64,000 nt of DNA from positions 310,001-374,000 of the forward strand of contig NZ_CP102590.1 of assembly GCF_032818155.1 (NCBI RefSeq). Reading direction: 5' to 3'. Below are positions 45,171 to 54,213 of the stretch, in pieces. The stretch comes from Niallia taxi. GTDB taxonomy: Bacteria; Bacillota; Bacilli; Bacillales; Cytobacillaceae. The first letter of the stretch is position 1. Each line of letters starts with the position of its first letter. The notes beneath the pieces were generated by a model. It did not search any database and had not been told where the DNA came from. It saw only the letters and a list, made by a program, of their open reading frames with translations. The position numbers and the translations under genes are program-made.

Positions 45171-45443
45171 TTTTTCCGCGAATATGTCCATAGCCTTTTT
45201 TAGGATTTCAATCTCTTGTTTTAACCGAAGGTTCTCCTTTTGAATGGCAGCCAACTCTTTAGGAGTGAGGGATTCTTCCCCCGTTCCAATAGGAGTAAAA
45301 TCCTTAATCCATTTATAAATAGTCACTTCAGAAACGCCATATTCGTTGCTTAATTCTTTCACAGAGGTACCGGAATGATATAAATCCACAACTGTTCTTT
45401 TCAAATCTTCATTATATTTGTTGCTTGTGTTATTACGTTCCAT
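45168..45443 (-). CDS. IS3-family transposase orfA (HTH protein)
   Basis: A 91-residue protein: an HTH region (SVKELSNEYGVSEVTIYKWI) followed by a leucine-zipper-like coiled coil (KENLRLKQEIEILKKAMDIF). It normally joins orfB by programmed frameshift to form the transposase. ATG at 45443 is preferred over one six codons earlier. It is intact, but its partner orfB is broken, so the element should be unable to move by itself. Confidence 0.85.
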   Translation of the reverse strand: MERNNTSNKYNEDLKRTVVDLYHSGTSVKELSNEYGVSEVTIYKWIKDFTPIGTGEESLTPKELAAIQKENLRLKQEIEILKKAMDIFAEK

Positions 45444-45524
45444 ACGGACACATCCTTCCATGAATTACATTGTAAGGACTTAACTAAGTGGTGTCCATAA
45501 AACTATACTAACTCCATTACCTTC

Positions 45525-45571
45525 CCAAAAATAAATACAAGATGCACTCAAAATTATAGTACATCTTGTAT
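45525..45571 (-). terminator. Terminator after the PH-like protein gene
   Basis: Minus strand: TACAAGATG, a 17-nt loop, CATCTTGTA, then TTTATTTTT. Confidence 0.6.
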
Positions 45572-45575
45572 AAAC

Positions 45576-46025
45576 TTAATTAATATGCAATTTCACAAAA
45601 TTATATATATCAATAAATTGTGGTGAGGAAATATGAGAAACTCTATCTTTTTTACCACCAAACAATCCAGACTTATTAAGATAAATCATATTATTAGTTA
45701 TTCCAAGAGCTTTAGTCATATCATAATCAACTTCGTTGTAGTTTTTGTATTCATATACATGAATTTTCAACTTACCGAAGGGGGGTTTAACTTCAATAAG
45801 AACAACTTTATTTTCAGTAAAAAATAAGTATCCAAATGTTGTTCCTTTGAAAGCTCCTGTTGTAAGAAAGTAGAATTTTTCATCCTTCGCTTCTTTCTTT
45901 AATAGTCCCAATACCTTTTTGTAATGCTCTCTTTGAGTTTTAGGAAGTTTCTCTGCTTCACTTACTAAACCATCAAATGTAGAGTATTCTCCTAAAATTG
46001 TAATCTCAATATTAATCTTATTCAT
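45576..46025 (-). CDS. Small protein, possibly with a YokE-like PH domain
   Basis: A 149-residue soluble protein. The middle part (FYFLTTGAFKGTTFGYLFFT, ENKVVLIEVKPPFGKLKIHV) and the end (KKDRVSHISSPQFIDIYNFV) look like the strand-rich core and closing helix of bacterial PH domains. The first 50 residues are helical. The function of such proteins is unknown. It lies between the IS element and the helicase gene on the same strand, with its own terminator. The domain call is by pattern. Confidence 0.5.
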   Translation of the reverse strand: MNKINIEITILGEYSTFDGLVSEAEKLPKTQREHYKKVLGLLKKEAKDEKFYFLTTGAFKGTTFGYLFFTENKVVLIEVKPPFGKLKIHVYEYKNYNEVDYDMTKALGITNNMIYLNKSGLFGGKKDRVSHISSPQFIDIYNFVKLHIN

Positions 46026-46200
46026 TTTTCTCCCACCCTAATCCTTAAATAACAAAAATTAGTATACTACTTTTTTCCCATATTGTAATCAATTTTTAAT
46101 ATGGAAAAGTTATCCACAATAACCGAATTACCTATTTTTTTAAAATCAATATAATTCCTAACTTCCGGCAATAATTTAGAGTGAAATAAGTTTTATTTTC

Positions 46201-47961
46201 TTATAAGTTCCGACAAATAATAACCCCATCTCTCCCCCTAGTAAGCAACACTCTATAAACATTAAGCTTAAGCTGTTCAGGATTTTCAGCACCCTTTCTT
46301 AAATATTCAGCCTTCCACTTTCCGTTTTCCCAGCTTAAATCATTTCCCCAACACACTATGGCCATATCCAGCTCAAGTCCTTGAACTTGAAACTCTGTTG
46401 CTGCATAATCTAACCTTTTGCAATAATATTCAGACTCTGGGTAATTAAAATATTCTACATGCGCTTTTGGTATCACATATCGAGCAGAAGTTGGTACTAG
46501 TTTTACACCTTTTGGATATTTAATGCTTGAAGAGGCTACAATGCCATATGTTTTATCTGTTCCTTTATATACTTTTTGCACATATTCTTTTGCCTCTTGT
46601 AAATTATCTACAATCTTTAACGTGAATCGTTCTTTTCTTAGTTTTTCTTCTAGTATTTTGCACTTTTCTCGATCATTATTAATAAATGCCTCTACCCATT
46701 CGAAATACATTAATGCATTGTGTGTTCTAAGGGAAGTATTCAAGTGTAATTGTTGATTTTCATGATATGAATAAGCGTTTGAAAAGACCTGTTGATGGTG
46801 CTTTGCGTGTACATGAAAGCTTTTATCTTTGATTGCTTCATTCCATAGGCCAATGCCACCTTCCTCTCCAATGTGGATCTCTTGACCTTCGCCTATTAAA
46901 CCTACAACAACTGACCATGTCTTTTGTTTAGCAATTTCTATCATTACATCTGGTTCGCTTTTATTGATCTTCATCCGCTTTGCATCCCAGGCTCGTTGTG
47001 CCTCATCAAAGATGAGGACATGTTCTTCTGGTACACGGTTATACTTGAGATAATCTGTTTTATATCCATATAGAGCTTGTACAAATGTCTTATTTTTTAG
47101 ACTGTCTTGTAGGACATCAACAAGTGGGCCGTTTCCAGATAAATATACTGCTTTGTCTATTTCATGAGCTAAGGTTAAGCCGACAAAGGTTTTACCTGCA
47201 CCTGGGACACCTGAAACTAGCACTAGGTGATGCGTTTGATTTTGTTTAGCCATTTCTATAATTGATTTCACTTCTGCAACTACTGTATTAAAATTACTAC
47301 TTTTCAATGTTTTTATTTGTGGGAGAGGCTCATCCCTCATAATTGCTCGGGCAGATTCAATAATCGTCGGTAAAGGCTGATACGTCCCCTCTAAAAATTG
47401 CTCTGCTGAGATCAGGGAGTTAGCTGTAATATGCTTTCCAACTCTATTAGTTAATTCACGTAGCCCTCTTTTTCCCAATTGATACATCTGGTAATCAGGG
47501 ATTTGTTGAAATTCCTTCTCCTCAGTTGTTACAACAAGAGCTCCCCTGACCTTTAATGCAAATTCTTGTACGGCTGAATGGTACTGCTGTATGTCTCGAA
47601 TATAGAATGATGTTTGTGCATATTCTGGGTCATTCACATTAGAATATCTTTTAAATTCAAGCACTAATACTTCTTCAGGTAAAAATAGCAATACATCAGG
47701 ACGGCGTCGACCGCTTCTTAATATTTCATATTCAAAAATTAAAAACCCAGGCATATGCTTAAAATAAGGTATTTCTTCCTTCAAGTAAGCGATACAATCA
47801 TACCAGGATTTTATTTGAGAAATGGTACTCTCCTCATTAGGATTTTGTTTTGCTTCTTTTGAGGTTTGGTTATATATATGCATACAAAGACTATTAACAA
47901 TTTCATCTCTGTCAGCTTCAATAAAATCCACTAAGCTGCCTTTCCATCCGAAGTTATTCAT
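46201..47961 (-). CDS. PD-(D/E)XK nuclease fused to a DUF2075 helicase
   Basis: About 586 residues. Near the N-terminus RRPDVLLFLPEEVLVLEFKR has the Asp and E-F-K of a PD-(D/E)XK nuclease (about 89-104). Then a DUF2075-type helicase: Walker A SGVPGAGKTF (about 250-259), Walker B LIFDEAQRAWD, LNTSLRTHNALMYFEWVEAF, and the final NVYRVLLTRGRDGVIIC motif VI. ATG at 47961 overlaps the stop of the HNH-Nudix gene by 8 bp, a sign of translational coupling; a GTG 18 bp upstream is less likely. Such helicase-nucleases occur in phage defence islands. The joint role with the HNH protein is inferred. Confidence 0.82.
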   Translation of the reverse strand: MNNFGWKGSLVDFIEADRDEIVNSLCMHIYNQTSKEAKQNPNEESTISQIKSWYDCIAYLKEEIPYFKHMPGFLIFEYEILRSGRRRPDVLLFLPEEVLVLEFKRYSNVNDPEYAQTSFYIRDIQQYHSAVQEFALKVRGALVVTTEEKEFQQIPDYQMYQLGKRGLRELTNRVGKHITANSLISAEQFLEGTYQPLPTIIESARAIMRDEPLPQIKTLKSSNFNTVVAEVKSIIEMAKQNQTHHLVLVSGVPGAGKTFVGLTLAHEIDKAVYLSGNGPLVDVLQDSLKNKTFVQALYGYKTDYLKYNRVPEEHVLIFDEAQRAWDAKRMKINKSEPDVMIEIAKQKTWSVVVGLIGEGQEIHIGEEGGIGLWNEAIKDKSFHVHAKHHQQVFSNAYSYHENQQLHLNTSLRTHNALMYFEWVEAFINNDREKCKILEEKLRKERFTLKIVDNLQEAKEYVQKVYKGTDKTYGIVASSSIKYPKGVKLVPTSARYVIPKAHVEYFNYPESEYYCKRLDYAATEFQVQGLELDMAIVCWGNDLSWENGKWKAEYLRKGAENPEQLKLNVYRVLLTRGRDGVIICRNL

Positions 47962-49438
47962 GGTTTCTTCCTTTTCCACCTGTAATTAAGCTGCTAACAG
48001 TGTTTCTATCCAAAAGTTGATTAACGATTGGGCATTGTAATGGCAAAAAATCTTCTATAGTCAATCTACTTAGGTTTATAAATTGTAGCTCTTTGTAGTT
48101 GAAGTCTTCATTTATATTTTTAATATTATAGGCCATAACTCTGTAAATCTCGGAACCTTCCTTATAAATACCTTCACCAAAATATTTACCCAGCTTTAAT
48201 CTCATACCGAAAGCTTCTTTTAATTCACGACGTAATGCTCTTTCAGGTGTATCATTTGTTTTTAATCTCCCGCCTGGAAGCTTCCACTTTTGATCAGCAC
48301 AGCTTTCTAATAATATTTCTCCTTGATTTATTAGTATTCCAACTACTACTGTAGTAACCTTAGCAGCATGGTGAAATTCACGATGACAATTTGGACATAG
48401 CGCAACCGCATTTGCGACTGTATCCTCTCCACCTTCTGCAAGAGGTATATTGTGGTGCACCTCTAAATATGGTGACAGGTCACTTGCTCTGATGAAGGCT
48501 GCTGGCTTGCGGCATTTTTCACAAACACCATTTGCACGAGTTAAGACCTCTGCTATAACATCTGGATTTCGTTTAAACTGTGTTAAAGTAACTACTGATT
48601 TTTCAGGGATTTTCCCAGCATTGCTTAAGCGATTTCTTCTTTGTTCACGCGTCTCTCTCTTTGAATTATCTACTTTCTTTCCTAATTCATTGTTAAATTC
48701 TTCTATAGTCATTAATTTTTTCGTGTCTATAGTATTAACTTTATGAAGTAGAAACCATCTTGACTCATCCTCAGGATTACTGTGGTCACTTTCATATCTA
48801 TAAATCCCTTTTAATGTTAATCTTGTATCATCTTTCTGGAAAACATAAATCGGAGTATTAGTTCTTACTGAATTTATAATCGCTGCATTATACTTATATT
48901 CCTTTTTGAAAACACTCTTCAGACTATACATATAGTATTTTAGGACGTTATTGCTTTCAATCCATTCATTGGGGTATTTACCTTCCGCAAAGGTAGCTTT
49001 AACAAAAATTGCTTGATAATTTGGTTCATCCCCAATAAGATAAATACCTGATTGTGTATCATAGGTTCGTGAAAATATTGAAATATCCCATGACGTATAT
49101 TCACTCCCAATCACAAAGTCATCAAGCACTGTAACATCGTCAATGTAATTCGCAAACTTTTGTACAAACTCTGGGTAAAGGTCTTCATATGTTTTAAGGT
49201 TCAATCCCTTAAGTCGATCATATAGTTCTCTTTTTGGATCTCCAGCAGGTGGAACAATTTCGAACCTCTTCAAGTATCTATTTAAATCACCAATTTTTTT
49301 CATTCTATTCACTAAAATTTTAGTGCGTTTTACTTTGCTCTTAAAAGAATCCTCTAAATCTGGCTGTTCTAGTGCAGGATCCTCTACTTCCTCCACTACA
49401 TATTTTATTGCATCTTCTATATTCACTGGTGGTGCCAC
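47954..49438 (-). CDS. HNH endonuclease fused to a degenerate Nudix domain
   Basis: 494 residues in three parts. Residues about 115-235 (SWDISIFSRTYDTQSGIYLI, then FVKATFAEGKYPNEW and RLTLKGIYRYES) may be an SRA-like DNA-reading domain. Residues 306-357 are an HNH nuclease: CEKC, EVHHNIPLAEGGEDTVANAV and CPNCH. Residues 362-480 form a Nudix domain (VTTVVVGILINQGEILLESC, KWKLPGGRL). The Nudix box 390-412 fits GX5EX7REUXEEXGU except Asp at 396 for Glu and Ala at 409 for the last catalytic Glu. Two such changes make hydrolysis doubtful. It is translationally coupled to the DUF2075 helicase gene. A role as modification-dependent restriction enzyme is inferred. Confidence 0.8.
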   Translation of the reverse strand: MAPPVNIEDAIKYVVEEVEDPALEQPDLEDSFKSKVKRTKILVNRMKKIGDLNRYLKRFEIVPPAGDPKRELYDRLKGLNLKTYEDLYPEFVQKFANYIDDVTVLDDFVIGSEYTSWDISIFSRTYDTQSGIYLIGDEPNYQAIFVKATFAEGKYPNEWIESNNVLKYYMYSLKSVFKKEYKYNAAIINSVRTNTPIYVFQKDDTRLTLKGIYRYESDHSNPEDESRWFLLHKVNTIDTKKLMTIEEFNNELGKKVDNSKRETREQRRNRLSNAGKIPEKSVVTLTQFKRNPDVIAEVLTRANGVCEKCRKPAAFIRASDLSPYLEVHHNIPLAEGGEDTVANAVALCPNCHREFHHAAKVTTVVVGILINQGEILLESCADQKWKLPGGRLKTNDTPERALRRELKEAFGMRLKLGKYFGEGIYKEGSEIYRVMAYNIKNINEDFNYKELQFINLSRLTIEDFLPLQCPIVNQLLDRNTVSSLITGGKGRNHE

Positions 49439-49570
49439 CTCTGTTAAAAAAATTTTGTAATTGAAAACTAATTTATATAAGATTAAGCATAATTATTAGT
49501 TAAGAAAATCCTATCTATTTAAAGAGCCATTTGTAATAGGTAATAACGATCAGTATTATTATTCTAATAC

Positions 49571-49605
49571 AAAAAACTCGACATATTTGTCGGAATATGT
49601 CGAGT
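49571..49605 (-). terminator. Strong hairpin terminator, minus strand
   Basis: Perfect 12-bp stem ACTCGACATATT / AATATGTCGAGT with a 6-nt loop, followed on the minus strand by TTTTT. Confidence 0.8.
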
Positions 49606-49728
49606 CGAGCAGGGTGATTTTAATTGTAAAAATTAATTTAATTTAAAAATGTATTAAATAATGAATACTTAAATATTCTGTATAATAATTAACGAATACT
49701 CATTAAATTCCGTAAAATATTTATTAAG

Positions 49729-49761
49729 AAAAAAACTACGAATTTAAAATCGTAGTTTTTG
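49729..49761. terminator. Bidirectional terminator after mcrC
   Basis: Perfect 11-bp stem AAAAACTACGA / TCGTAGTTTTT with an 8-nt loop, T-runs on both strands, 81 bp after the mcrC stop. Confidence 0.8.
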
Positions 49762-49841
49762 ATATTTTCGATATTTGAAACATTATTTTTGTTTAGTTAA
49801 AGTCACCTTTATTTATAAAAGAAATAAACAGAAATTATTTC

Positions 49842-51110
49842 TTAATACCCGTTTATTTGAAGTATATTTTTAAGTTCTTCTGTAGTTTTCCACTTATTCT
49901 CTAAAGACAACGAATACACTTTTAGCTTTTTCTGTTCATCTACATGTAAATACCAGGATTCATGTTGTATATCCTCATCAAAGCCAATACCTAATTGTTT
50001 TGGATATAATAATATTGCAGTTTGAGCTCGTTCGTACCTTGTTAGATAAGCGTACATTTGAAATAGGTCTTCCCGTTTAACTCCTGAACGATTTCCTTTT
50101 GTTAACGACTTCCATTTTGTATCAATTATAATTTGTGCTTCTCCATTATCAATAACTACGTCCGGCTTTAACTGAAATATATCTCGATTATTATTTTCCT
50201 TTACTAACAGTCGGTATTTGTTATGCTGTTCAAAAACAGTGTACTCCGTTAATTTCTTCACTAAAGATGCGATGTACTTTTCAAATAGATCGTTCATTTC
50301 AAAAAGAAACGAAAAAGAAGTTTCTTTATTTGCACTAAAACTAGATGTTATATTCATTAAAAATTGCTTTGCTAGCAATAAAGGCAATGCAAACCTTTTA
50401 TTTGTTCGATCTAATTTTATCCTCGATAATTCTATTTTGGAAAATAACTTATATCTTACTCCATCCAAAACATGATCAATTTGTTTTAACAACTTTTGAG
50501 TCTCTAAATTATTGATATATTTTAGCAGCACTCTATTAGCTGCAATAAATATTTGATTCAGTTCATGGTCAATTATCTTTTCTTCATATTCACAGTAAGC
50601 CATATATTTTTTATTCCGGCTTAAATTCTCTTTAATATGATCCGAAATAACTAGAGCACCTTTTAAAGTGGTTAGATTTTTTTCTATTTGTAAGTATTTC
50701 GTCGTAACCCCTTTACTTAATTCTGAAGATAAACTAGATGCGTAAATACGACCAAATATCTCAAGTAAAGACCCATTCACTAATTGAAGTTGTGCTAAGC
50801 TCGTTGTAGTAACATTTATGTATCCACTCTCATTTAGCATTTCAATTAATACATTTCGCTGTTGAATAAAATCATTGTGGATTGCCACCTTTGGCAAAAT
50901 TTCAATAGAAAAAGTCGAACACTGAATATAACCAACATAATTTATAAAAGTGATACTCTTATTATCCCAACTTATATATTCTCTTTTTATGTTTTCATTT
51001 CTAATAAAATTTGCTAACTCATCAGCTTCAGATTGTGATAAAGTATTCACCCCACCATTTTCAGTAATATTTAAAACATCGTGACATTCAGTTATAACGA
51101 TTTTCTTCAT
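49842..51110 (-). CDS. mcrC: McrC-like nuclease subunit of a McrBC restriction system
   Basis: A 422-residue protein. The N-terminal part fits McrC (SFSIEILPKVAIHND, then HIKENLSRNKKYMAYCEYEE), followed by a PD-(D/E)XK nuclease: FQLKPDVVIDNGEAQIIIDT and KWK give the Asp and D-x-K residues. McrC stimulates McrB GTP hydrolysis and cuts DNA that carries modified cytosine. The gene overlaps mcrB by ATGA (4 bp). Confidence 0.88.
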   Translation of the reverse strand: MKKIVITECHDVLNITENGGVNTLSQSEADELANFIRNENIKREYISWDNKSITFINYVGYIQCSTFSIEILPKVAIHNDFIQQRNVLIEMLNESGYINVTTTSLAQLQLVNGSLLEIFGRIYASSLSSELSKGVTTKYLQIEKNLTTLKGALVISDHIKENLSRNKKYMAYCEYEEKIIDHELNQIFIAANRVLLKYINNLETQKLLKQIDHVLDGVRYKLFSKIELSRIKLDRTNKRFALPLLLAKQFLMNITSSFSANKETSFSFLFEMNDLFEKYIASLVKKLTEYTVFEQHNKYRLLVKENNNRDIFQLKPDVVIDNGEAQIIIDTKWKSLTKGNRSGVKREDLFQMYAYLTRYERAQTAILLYPKQLGIGFDEDIQHESWYLHVDEQKKLKVYSLSLENKWKTTEELKNILQINGY

Positions 51111-53548
51111 TTTCCATTCTGGCCTTCGTATATATTTATTAATGCTTGTTTAGTTGGCTTTGAAACAAATGAATACTTTACTTGTTCCTCCAAGTAATTA
51201 TTACTTTTTAAATTAATAAAAATTTTAGTTGGAGATAAAATTTCTTTTCTAATAAAGAAATTACTGTAATTATCATTGTTATTAGCTGCCCCACCCAAAA
51301 CTAGCTCGATTTTATCCCATTCATCATAAAAATACTCTTGTAGTAAAGGGATTACTTTCTTTTGCATTATATCAATTAGTTTCTGATCTGATAGGTTATC
51401 TCCTAAGAAGAATGCATGCCCTATTGTATGATCACGATCATATAAATACTCGATACGGTGATTAATTGTTTCCACAAGTTTTTTTACATTAATACCATCT
51501 ACATCCTCAGGTAATAATGAAATTTCGGGTAACATTTCAATAAAATCAAACCTTCTTCTTAGGGCTGTATCCATTAATGTGATAGATCTATCTGCTGTGT
51601 TCATGGTTCCGATAAGATATAAATTTGATGGAACACCGATTGTTTTACGTGAATAAGGTAATTTTACCACTACTTCATTTTCTTCTCCTATTCGCTTATC
51701 TTCCTCAATTAATGTAATAAGTTCGCCAAAGATCCTTGAGATGTTTCCGCGGTTTATTTCATCCATTATTAATACAAATTTTCTCGGATCTATATCAACA
51801 TTGTCTTCATTCTTACTTAATAACTCTTTAATAAATTCTAAATTCAAGTCTGCTTTATCAAACTGGTAAATTGTTTGTTGGGATAAAACTTTTTCATTTA
51901 GGAATTGTCCTACACTTAAAGATATACCGCTATATAGCCATTCTATAGAACGGAAATGGTTATAGTTAATTTCAGCATTTGGATTGTATTCATACTGACC
52001 TGTTACGCGACCTACAGCTCTAATTTTATGATTTCCATCAGAAACCAACACAATGTCATCAACTTTCAACCGAAGTTTAAAGTAATCCATAAATCTCAAG
52101 ACAACATCATGATTATCGTTTCCATCATATTCAGCAACAATTCTTTCTCTAATTCCTGTTCTATCTTTACAATCAGTATAGTCAACATTTCCACCGTAAC
52201 CCAATGCTAATACATTTTTTTCAATACAATATTCATATATATCCGTTCCAACAGTACTATCGCCTAATGACATTTTATAAAATTTAATTTTTTCCGGATC
52301 AAATTCATACTTTGCTACCTGCTTCTTACTTAATGATGCAGATTCACAAATATCGAGGAAAATACCGTTTGTTGGAACGAATTTCCCGTTTTCGTCACTT
52401 CGCAACCCTTCAACAAAGTCTTCATAAGTATATGATTGATGAAATGTACAAAACTGAATTTGTTTATTTTCAGTATAATGCTTATAAGCATCCATCCATT
52501 GATCTCTATAAGAAATTCCTGGATTTTGTTCCTCATTGGAGGCAATTTCATCAAATAATTTTGGTGCAACTATTTCTAATGCTTTACGGACTACCGAATA
52601 TGTTTTCCCTGTACCTGGAGGACCATACAAAATTTGATTTTTAGGCAACTGCATATTTAACACTTCCTCTTGATTACTAGCAAATCTTGTATCTATATCA
52701 ATCTTGCGCATTATGTCAGTAAGTAACCCATCACTATCATCTTCTTTAAGAATTAATCTTGTAGATACACCTTCTTGCAACTTACCTTCTATCTCTGTAA
52801 ATACCTCATCTTCAATAGCAACTTTAACAAATTCTCTCCCACGCCAAGTCCTCAATTTTTTTATAAGGGATTCCCCATCTAAGCCAATCTTGTTACACTC
52901 TTCCACTATTTTTAATAAAGACTGCTTACTAGGCATTTCTCGATATGTAAGCCTATCATTAACTTCTGCTTGTTGATATGTAAAATCTAATAGCTCATGA
53001 TCGAGCTTAAACAAACTGTTTAAAGTATCGTTTTGAATAAAAATAGAATTATTTTTATAATAAGCGCGTTTAAACTCGATCTCGTCATTCTCTAATAATT
53101 TCTTAATGATTTTGCCAAGTTGTATAGCTATTTTTAATTCTTCTTTATTTTCCTGCAAGAATTGTTTACCTAAATAAACATCTAATTTAGTAAATTCCTC
53201 AAGAAAATCAAATGGAAGCATAAACGAACTATCCGGATTACGACCATGAGTATACCGATACCCCAAGACTGGGTAATTAAATATTTCTTTCACTACTCCT
53301 TTATGTGTTACCATAGGAAATCCAGTTATTTTATTTTTTAAATCCTGATCCTTGATATTATTCTTAACCCTTGCCCCCGCAATTATATATACCGTATCGC
53401 CTATGTTTTCCTGAATAGAATCAACGTTATTCTCTCTTTGATACTTTGTTTTAGTAGCAATTGATCTGGGCCAATAAAAAGTTTTCGCTTTAACAAATGG
53501 CTCAAATTCTTCTACTGTATTAGAAAAAAAGGAAAATGCTTTTTTCAC
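51107..53548 (-). CDS. mcrB: McrB-like AAA+ GTPase with an internal insertion
   Basis: An 813-residue AAA+ motor. Walker A ILYGPPGTGKTYS (306-318), Walker B VLIMDEINRGNISRIFGELI (592-611) and the McrB signature GTMNTADRSITL (647-658). Between Walker A and B, residues about 420-575 hold an extra domain (NVLALGYGGNVDYTDC, then DDIVLVSDGNHKIRAVGRVT and GQYEYN) that looks like an EVE/PUA-type modified-base reader. The first 230 residues are another unknown domain, possibly the DNA-binding one. The protein uses GTP to drive McrC-dependent cleavage. It is the first gene of the pair. Confidence 0.88.
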   Translation of the reverse strand: MKKAFSFFSNTVEEFEPFVKAKTFYWPRSIATKTKYQRENNVDSIQENIGDTVYIIAGARVKNNIKDQDLKNKITGFPMVTHKGVVKEIFNYPVLGYRYTHGRNPDSSFMLPFDFLEEFTKLDVYLGKQFLQENKEELKIAIQLGKIIKKLLENDEIEFKRAYYKNNSIFIQNDTLNSLFKLDHELLDFTYQQAEVNDRLTYREMPSKQSLLKIVEECNKIGLDGESLIKKLRTWRGREFVKVAIEDEVFTEIEGKLQEGVSTRLILKEDDSDGLLTDIMRKIDIDTRFASNQEEVLNMQLPKNQILYGPPGTGKTYSVVRKALEIVAPKLFDEIASNEEQNPGISYRDQWMDAYKHYTENKQIQFCTFHQSYTYEDFVEGLRSDENGKFVPTNGIFLDICESASLSKKQVAKYEFDPEKIKFYKMSLGDSTVGTDIYEYCIEKNVLALGYGGNVDYTDCKDRTGIRERIVAEYDGNDNHDVVLRFMDYFKLRLKVDDIVLVSDGNHKIRAVGRVTGQYEYNPNAEINYNHFRSIEWLYSGISLSVGQFLNEKVLSQQTIYQFDKADLNLEFIKELLSKNEDNVDIDPRKFVLIMDEINRGNISRIFGELITLIEEDKRIGEENEVVVKLPYSRKTIGVPSNLYLIGTMNTADRSITLMDTALRRRFDFIEMLPEISLLPEDVDGINVKKLVETINHRIEYLYDRDHTIGHAFFLGDNLSDQKLIDIMQKKVIPLLQEYFYDEWDKIELVLGGAANNNDNYSNFFIRKEILSPTKIFINLKSNNYLEEQVKYSFVSKPTKQALINIYEGQNGK

Positions 53549-53613
53549 TGAATAGTACCCCTTATGTTAATTTGATTGTTACTATTGTAACATTAGAAAT
53601 AATATTTATTATA

Positions 53614-53640
53614 GAAAAAAAACCCAAAATAAGTTTGGGA
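53614..53640 (-). terminator. Terminator upstream of mcrB
   Basis: Minus strand: CCCAAA, a 6-nt loop, TTTGGG, then TTTTTTTT. It ends transcription from the 53783-54040 gene before mcrB. Confidence 0.75.
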
Positions 53641-53782
53641 TTTGACCACAGTTTCACAACAAATTACTATTTGTTCGTGTAGTTAAAAAATCTATAAATA
53701 TTTCAATATTTTCTACTGTTAACTCTGACTAGTTATGACTCCAGTTAAACTATAATAGGATTTCCTATAATTAAGTTACACT

Positions 53783-54040
53783 TTAGTTATTCTGTGTTAA
53801 ATAATTATGCCTACTTAATAACAATTGATAAAAATAGTCAAATGCCTCATGTTCATCAGCTAGTTCTTTTATAATAAAGTGACCACCCCGCTCTTTCGTT
53901 TCGTATATTTTCCAAACCTCACTCTCTTGAGTACATCCCATCACAAGTGGTTCATCCGTTAGGTAATCAACGACAATTATATATTCTCCTGTATTTAATT
54001 TTTCCGCTTTAAGTTTCTTTAGGAACTCATTCTTAGACAC
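53783..54040 (-). CDS. Small immunity-like protein (Imm59-like)
   Basis: About 85 residues, soluble. EYIIVVDYLTDEPLVMGCTQ, then EVWKIYETKERGGHFIIKEL and DEHEAFDYFYQLL resemble Imm59-type immunity proteins, in which a YE-x-ERG element and a final helix are typical. GTG at 54040 is preferred because AAGGTGA lies 6 nt before it; another GTG overlaps this site. No toxin gene adjoins it. The family call is tentative. Confidence 0.5.
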   Translation of the reverse strand: MSKNEFLKKLKAEKLNTGEYIIVVDYLTDEPLVMGCTQESEVWKIYETKERGGHFIIKELADEHEAFDYFYQLLLSRHNYLTQNN

Positions 54041-54213
54041 ATTTATCACCTTACTATCTTGGTATGCTATTACTTCTAATGTCTAGCCATCAATCAGTGC
54101 ACAAATTGTTCAGTTCCTGCGTTCATAACTGTTCATCTGAAGAGTATTATTCCGAGGAACATTTTACCCTTTATAACTAAACAAATAGCTCATTACTTGA
54201 CAATTTTCTATTC

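Larger units (their letters stand above)
44265..45516 (-). mobile_element. IS3-family insertion sequence, decayed
   Basis: About 1252 bp bounded by imperfect inverted ends: TGGATTTGAGTCAATATTTT at 44265 and, read from the other side, TGGAGTTAGTATAGTTTTAT at 45516; both end-motifs continue with GACAC (about 16 of 27 bases match). It holds intact orfA and a broken orfB. No 3-4 bp target duplication is visible, which suggests an old insertion or a lost flank. A 312-bp relative lies at 8138-8449. Confidence 0.85.
49439..49841. other. Intergenic stretch between mcrC and the HNH-Nudix gene
   Basis: About 400 bp with two minus-strand terminators (49571-49605 and 49729-49761), which separate the mcrBC unit from the downstream pair. 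The ribosome binding site and promoter of the HNH-Nudix gene must lie between 49439 and 49570. No gene was seen. Confidence 0.6.

Noticed and set aside
46201..49438. Assignment to Gabija, Zorya or another named nuclease-helicase defence system
   Set aside because: No GajA-type ATPase-TOPRIM, no motor proteins, and the HNH-Nudix partner does not fit those systems.
47954..49438. Active Nudix hydrolase
   Set aside because: The Nudix box has Asp for the first Glu and Ala for the last catalytic Glu, so activity cannot be assumed.
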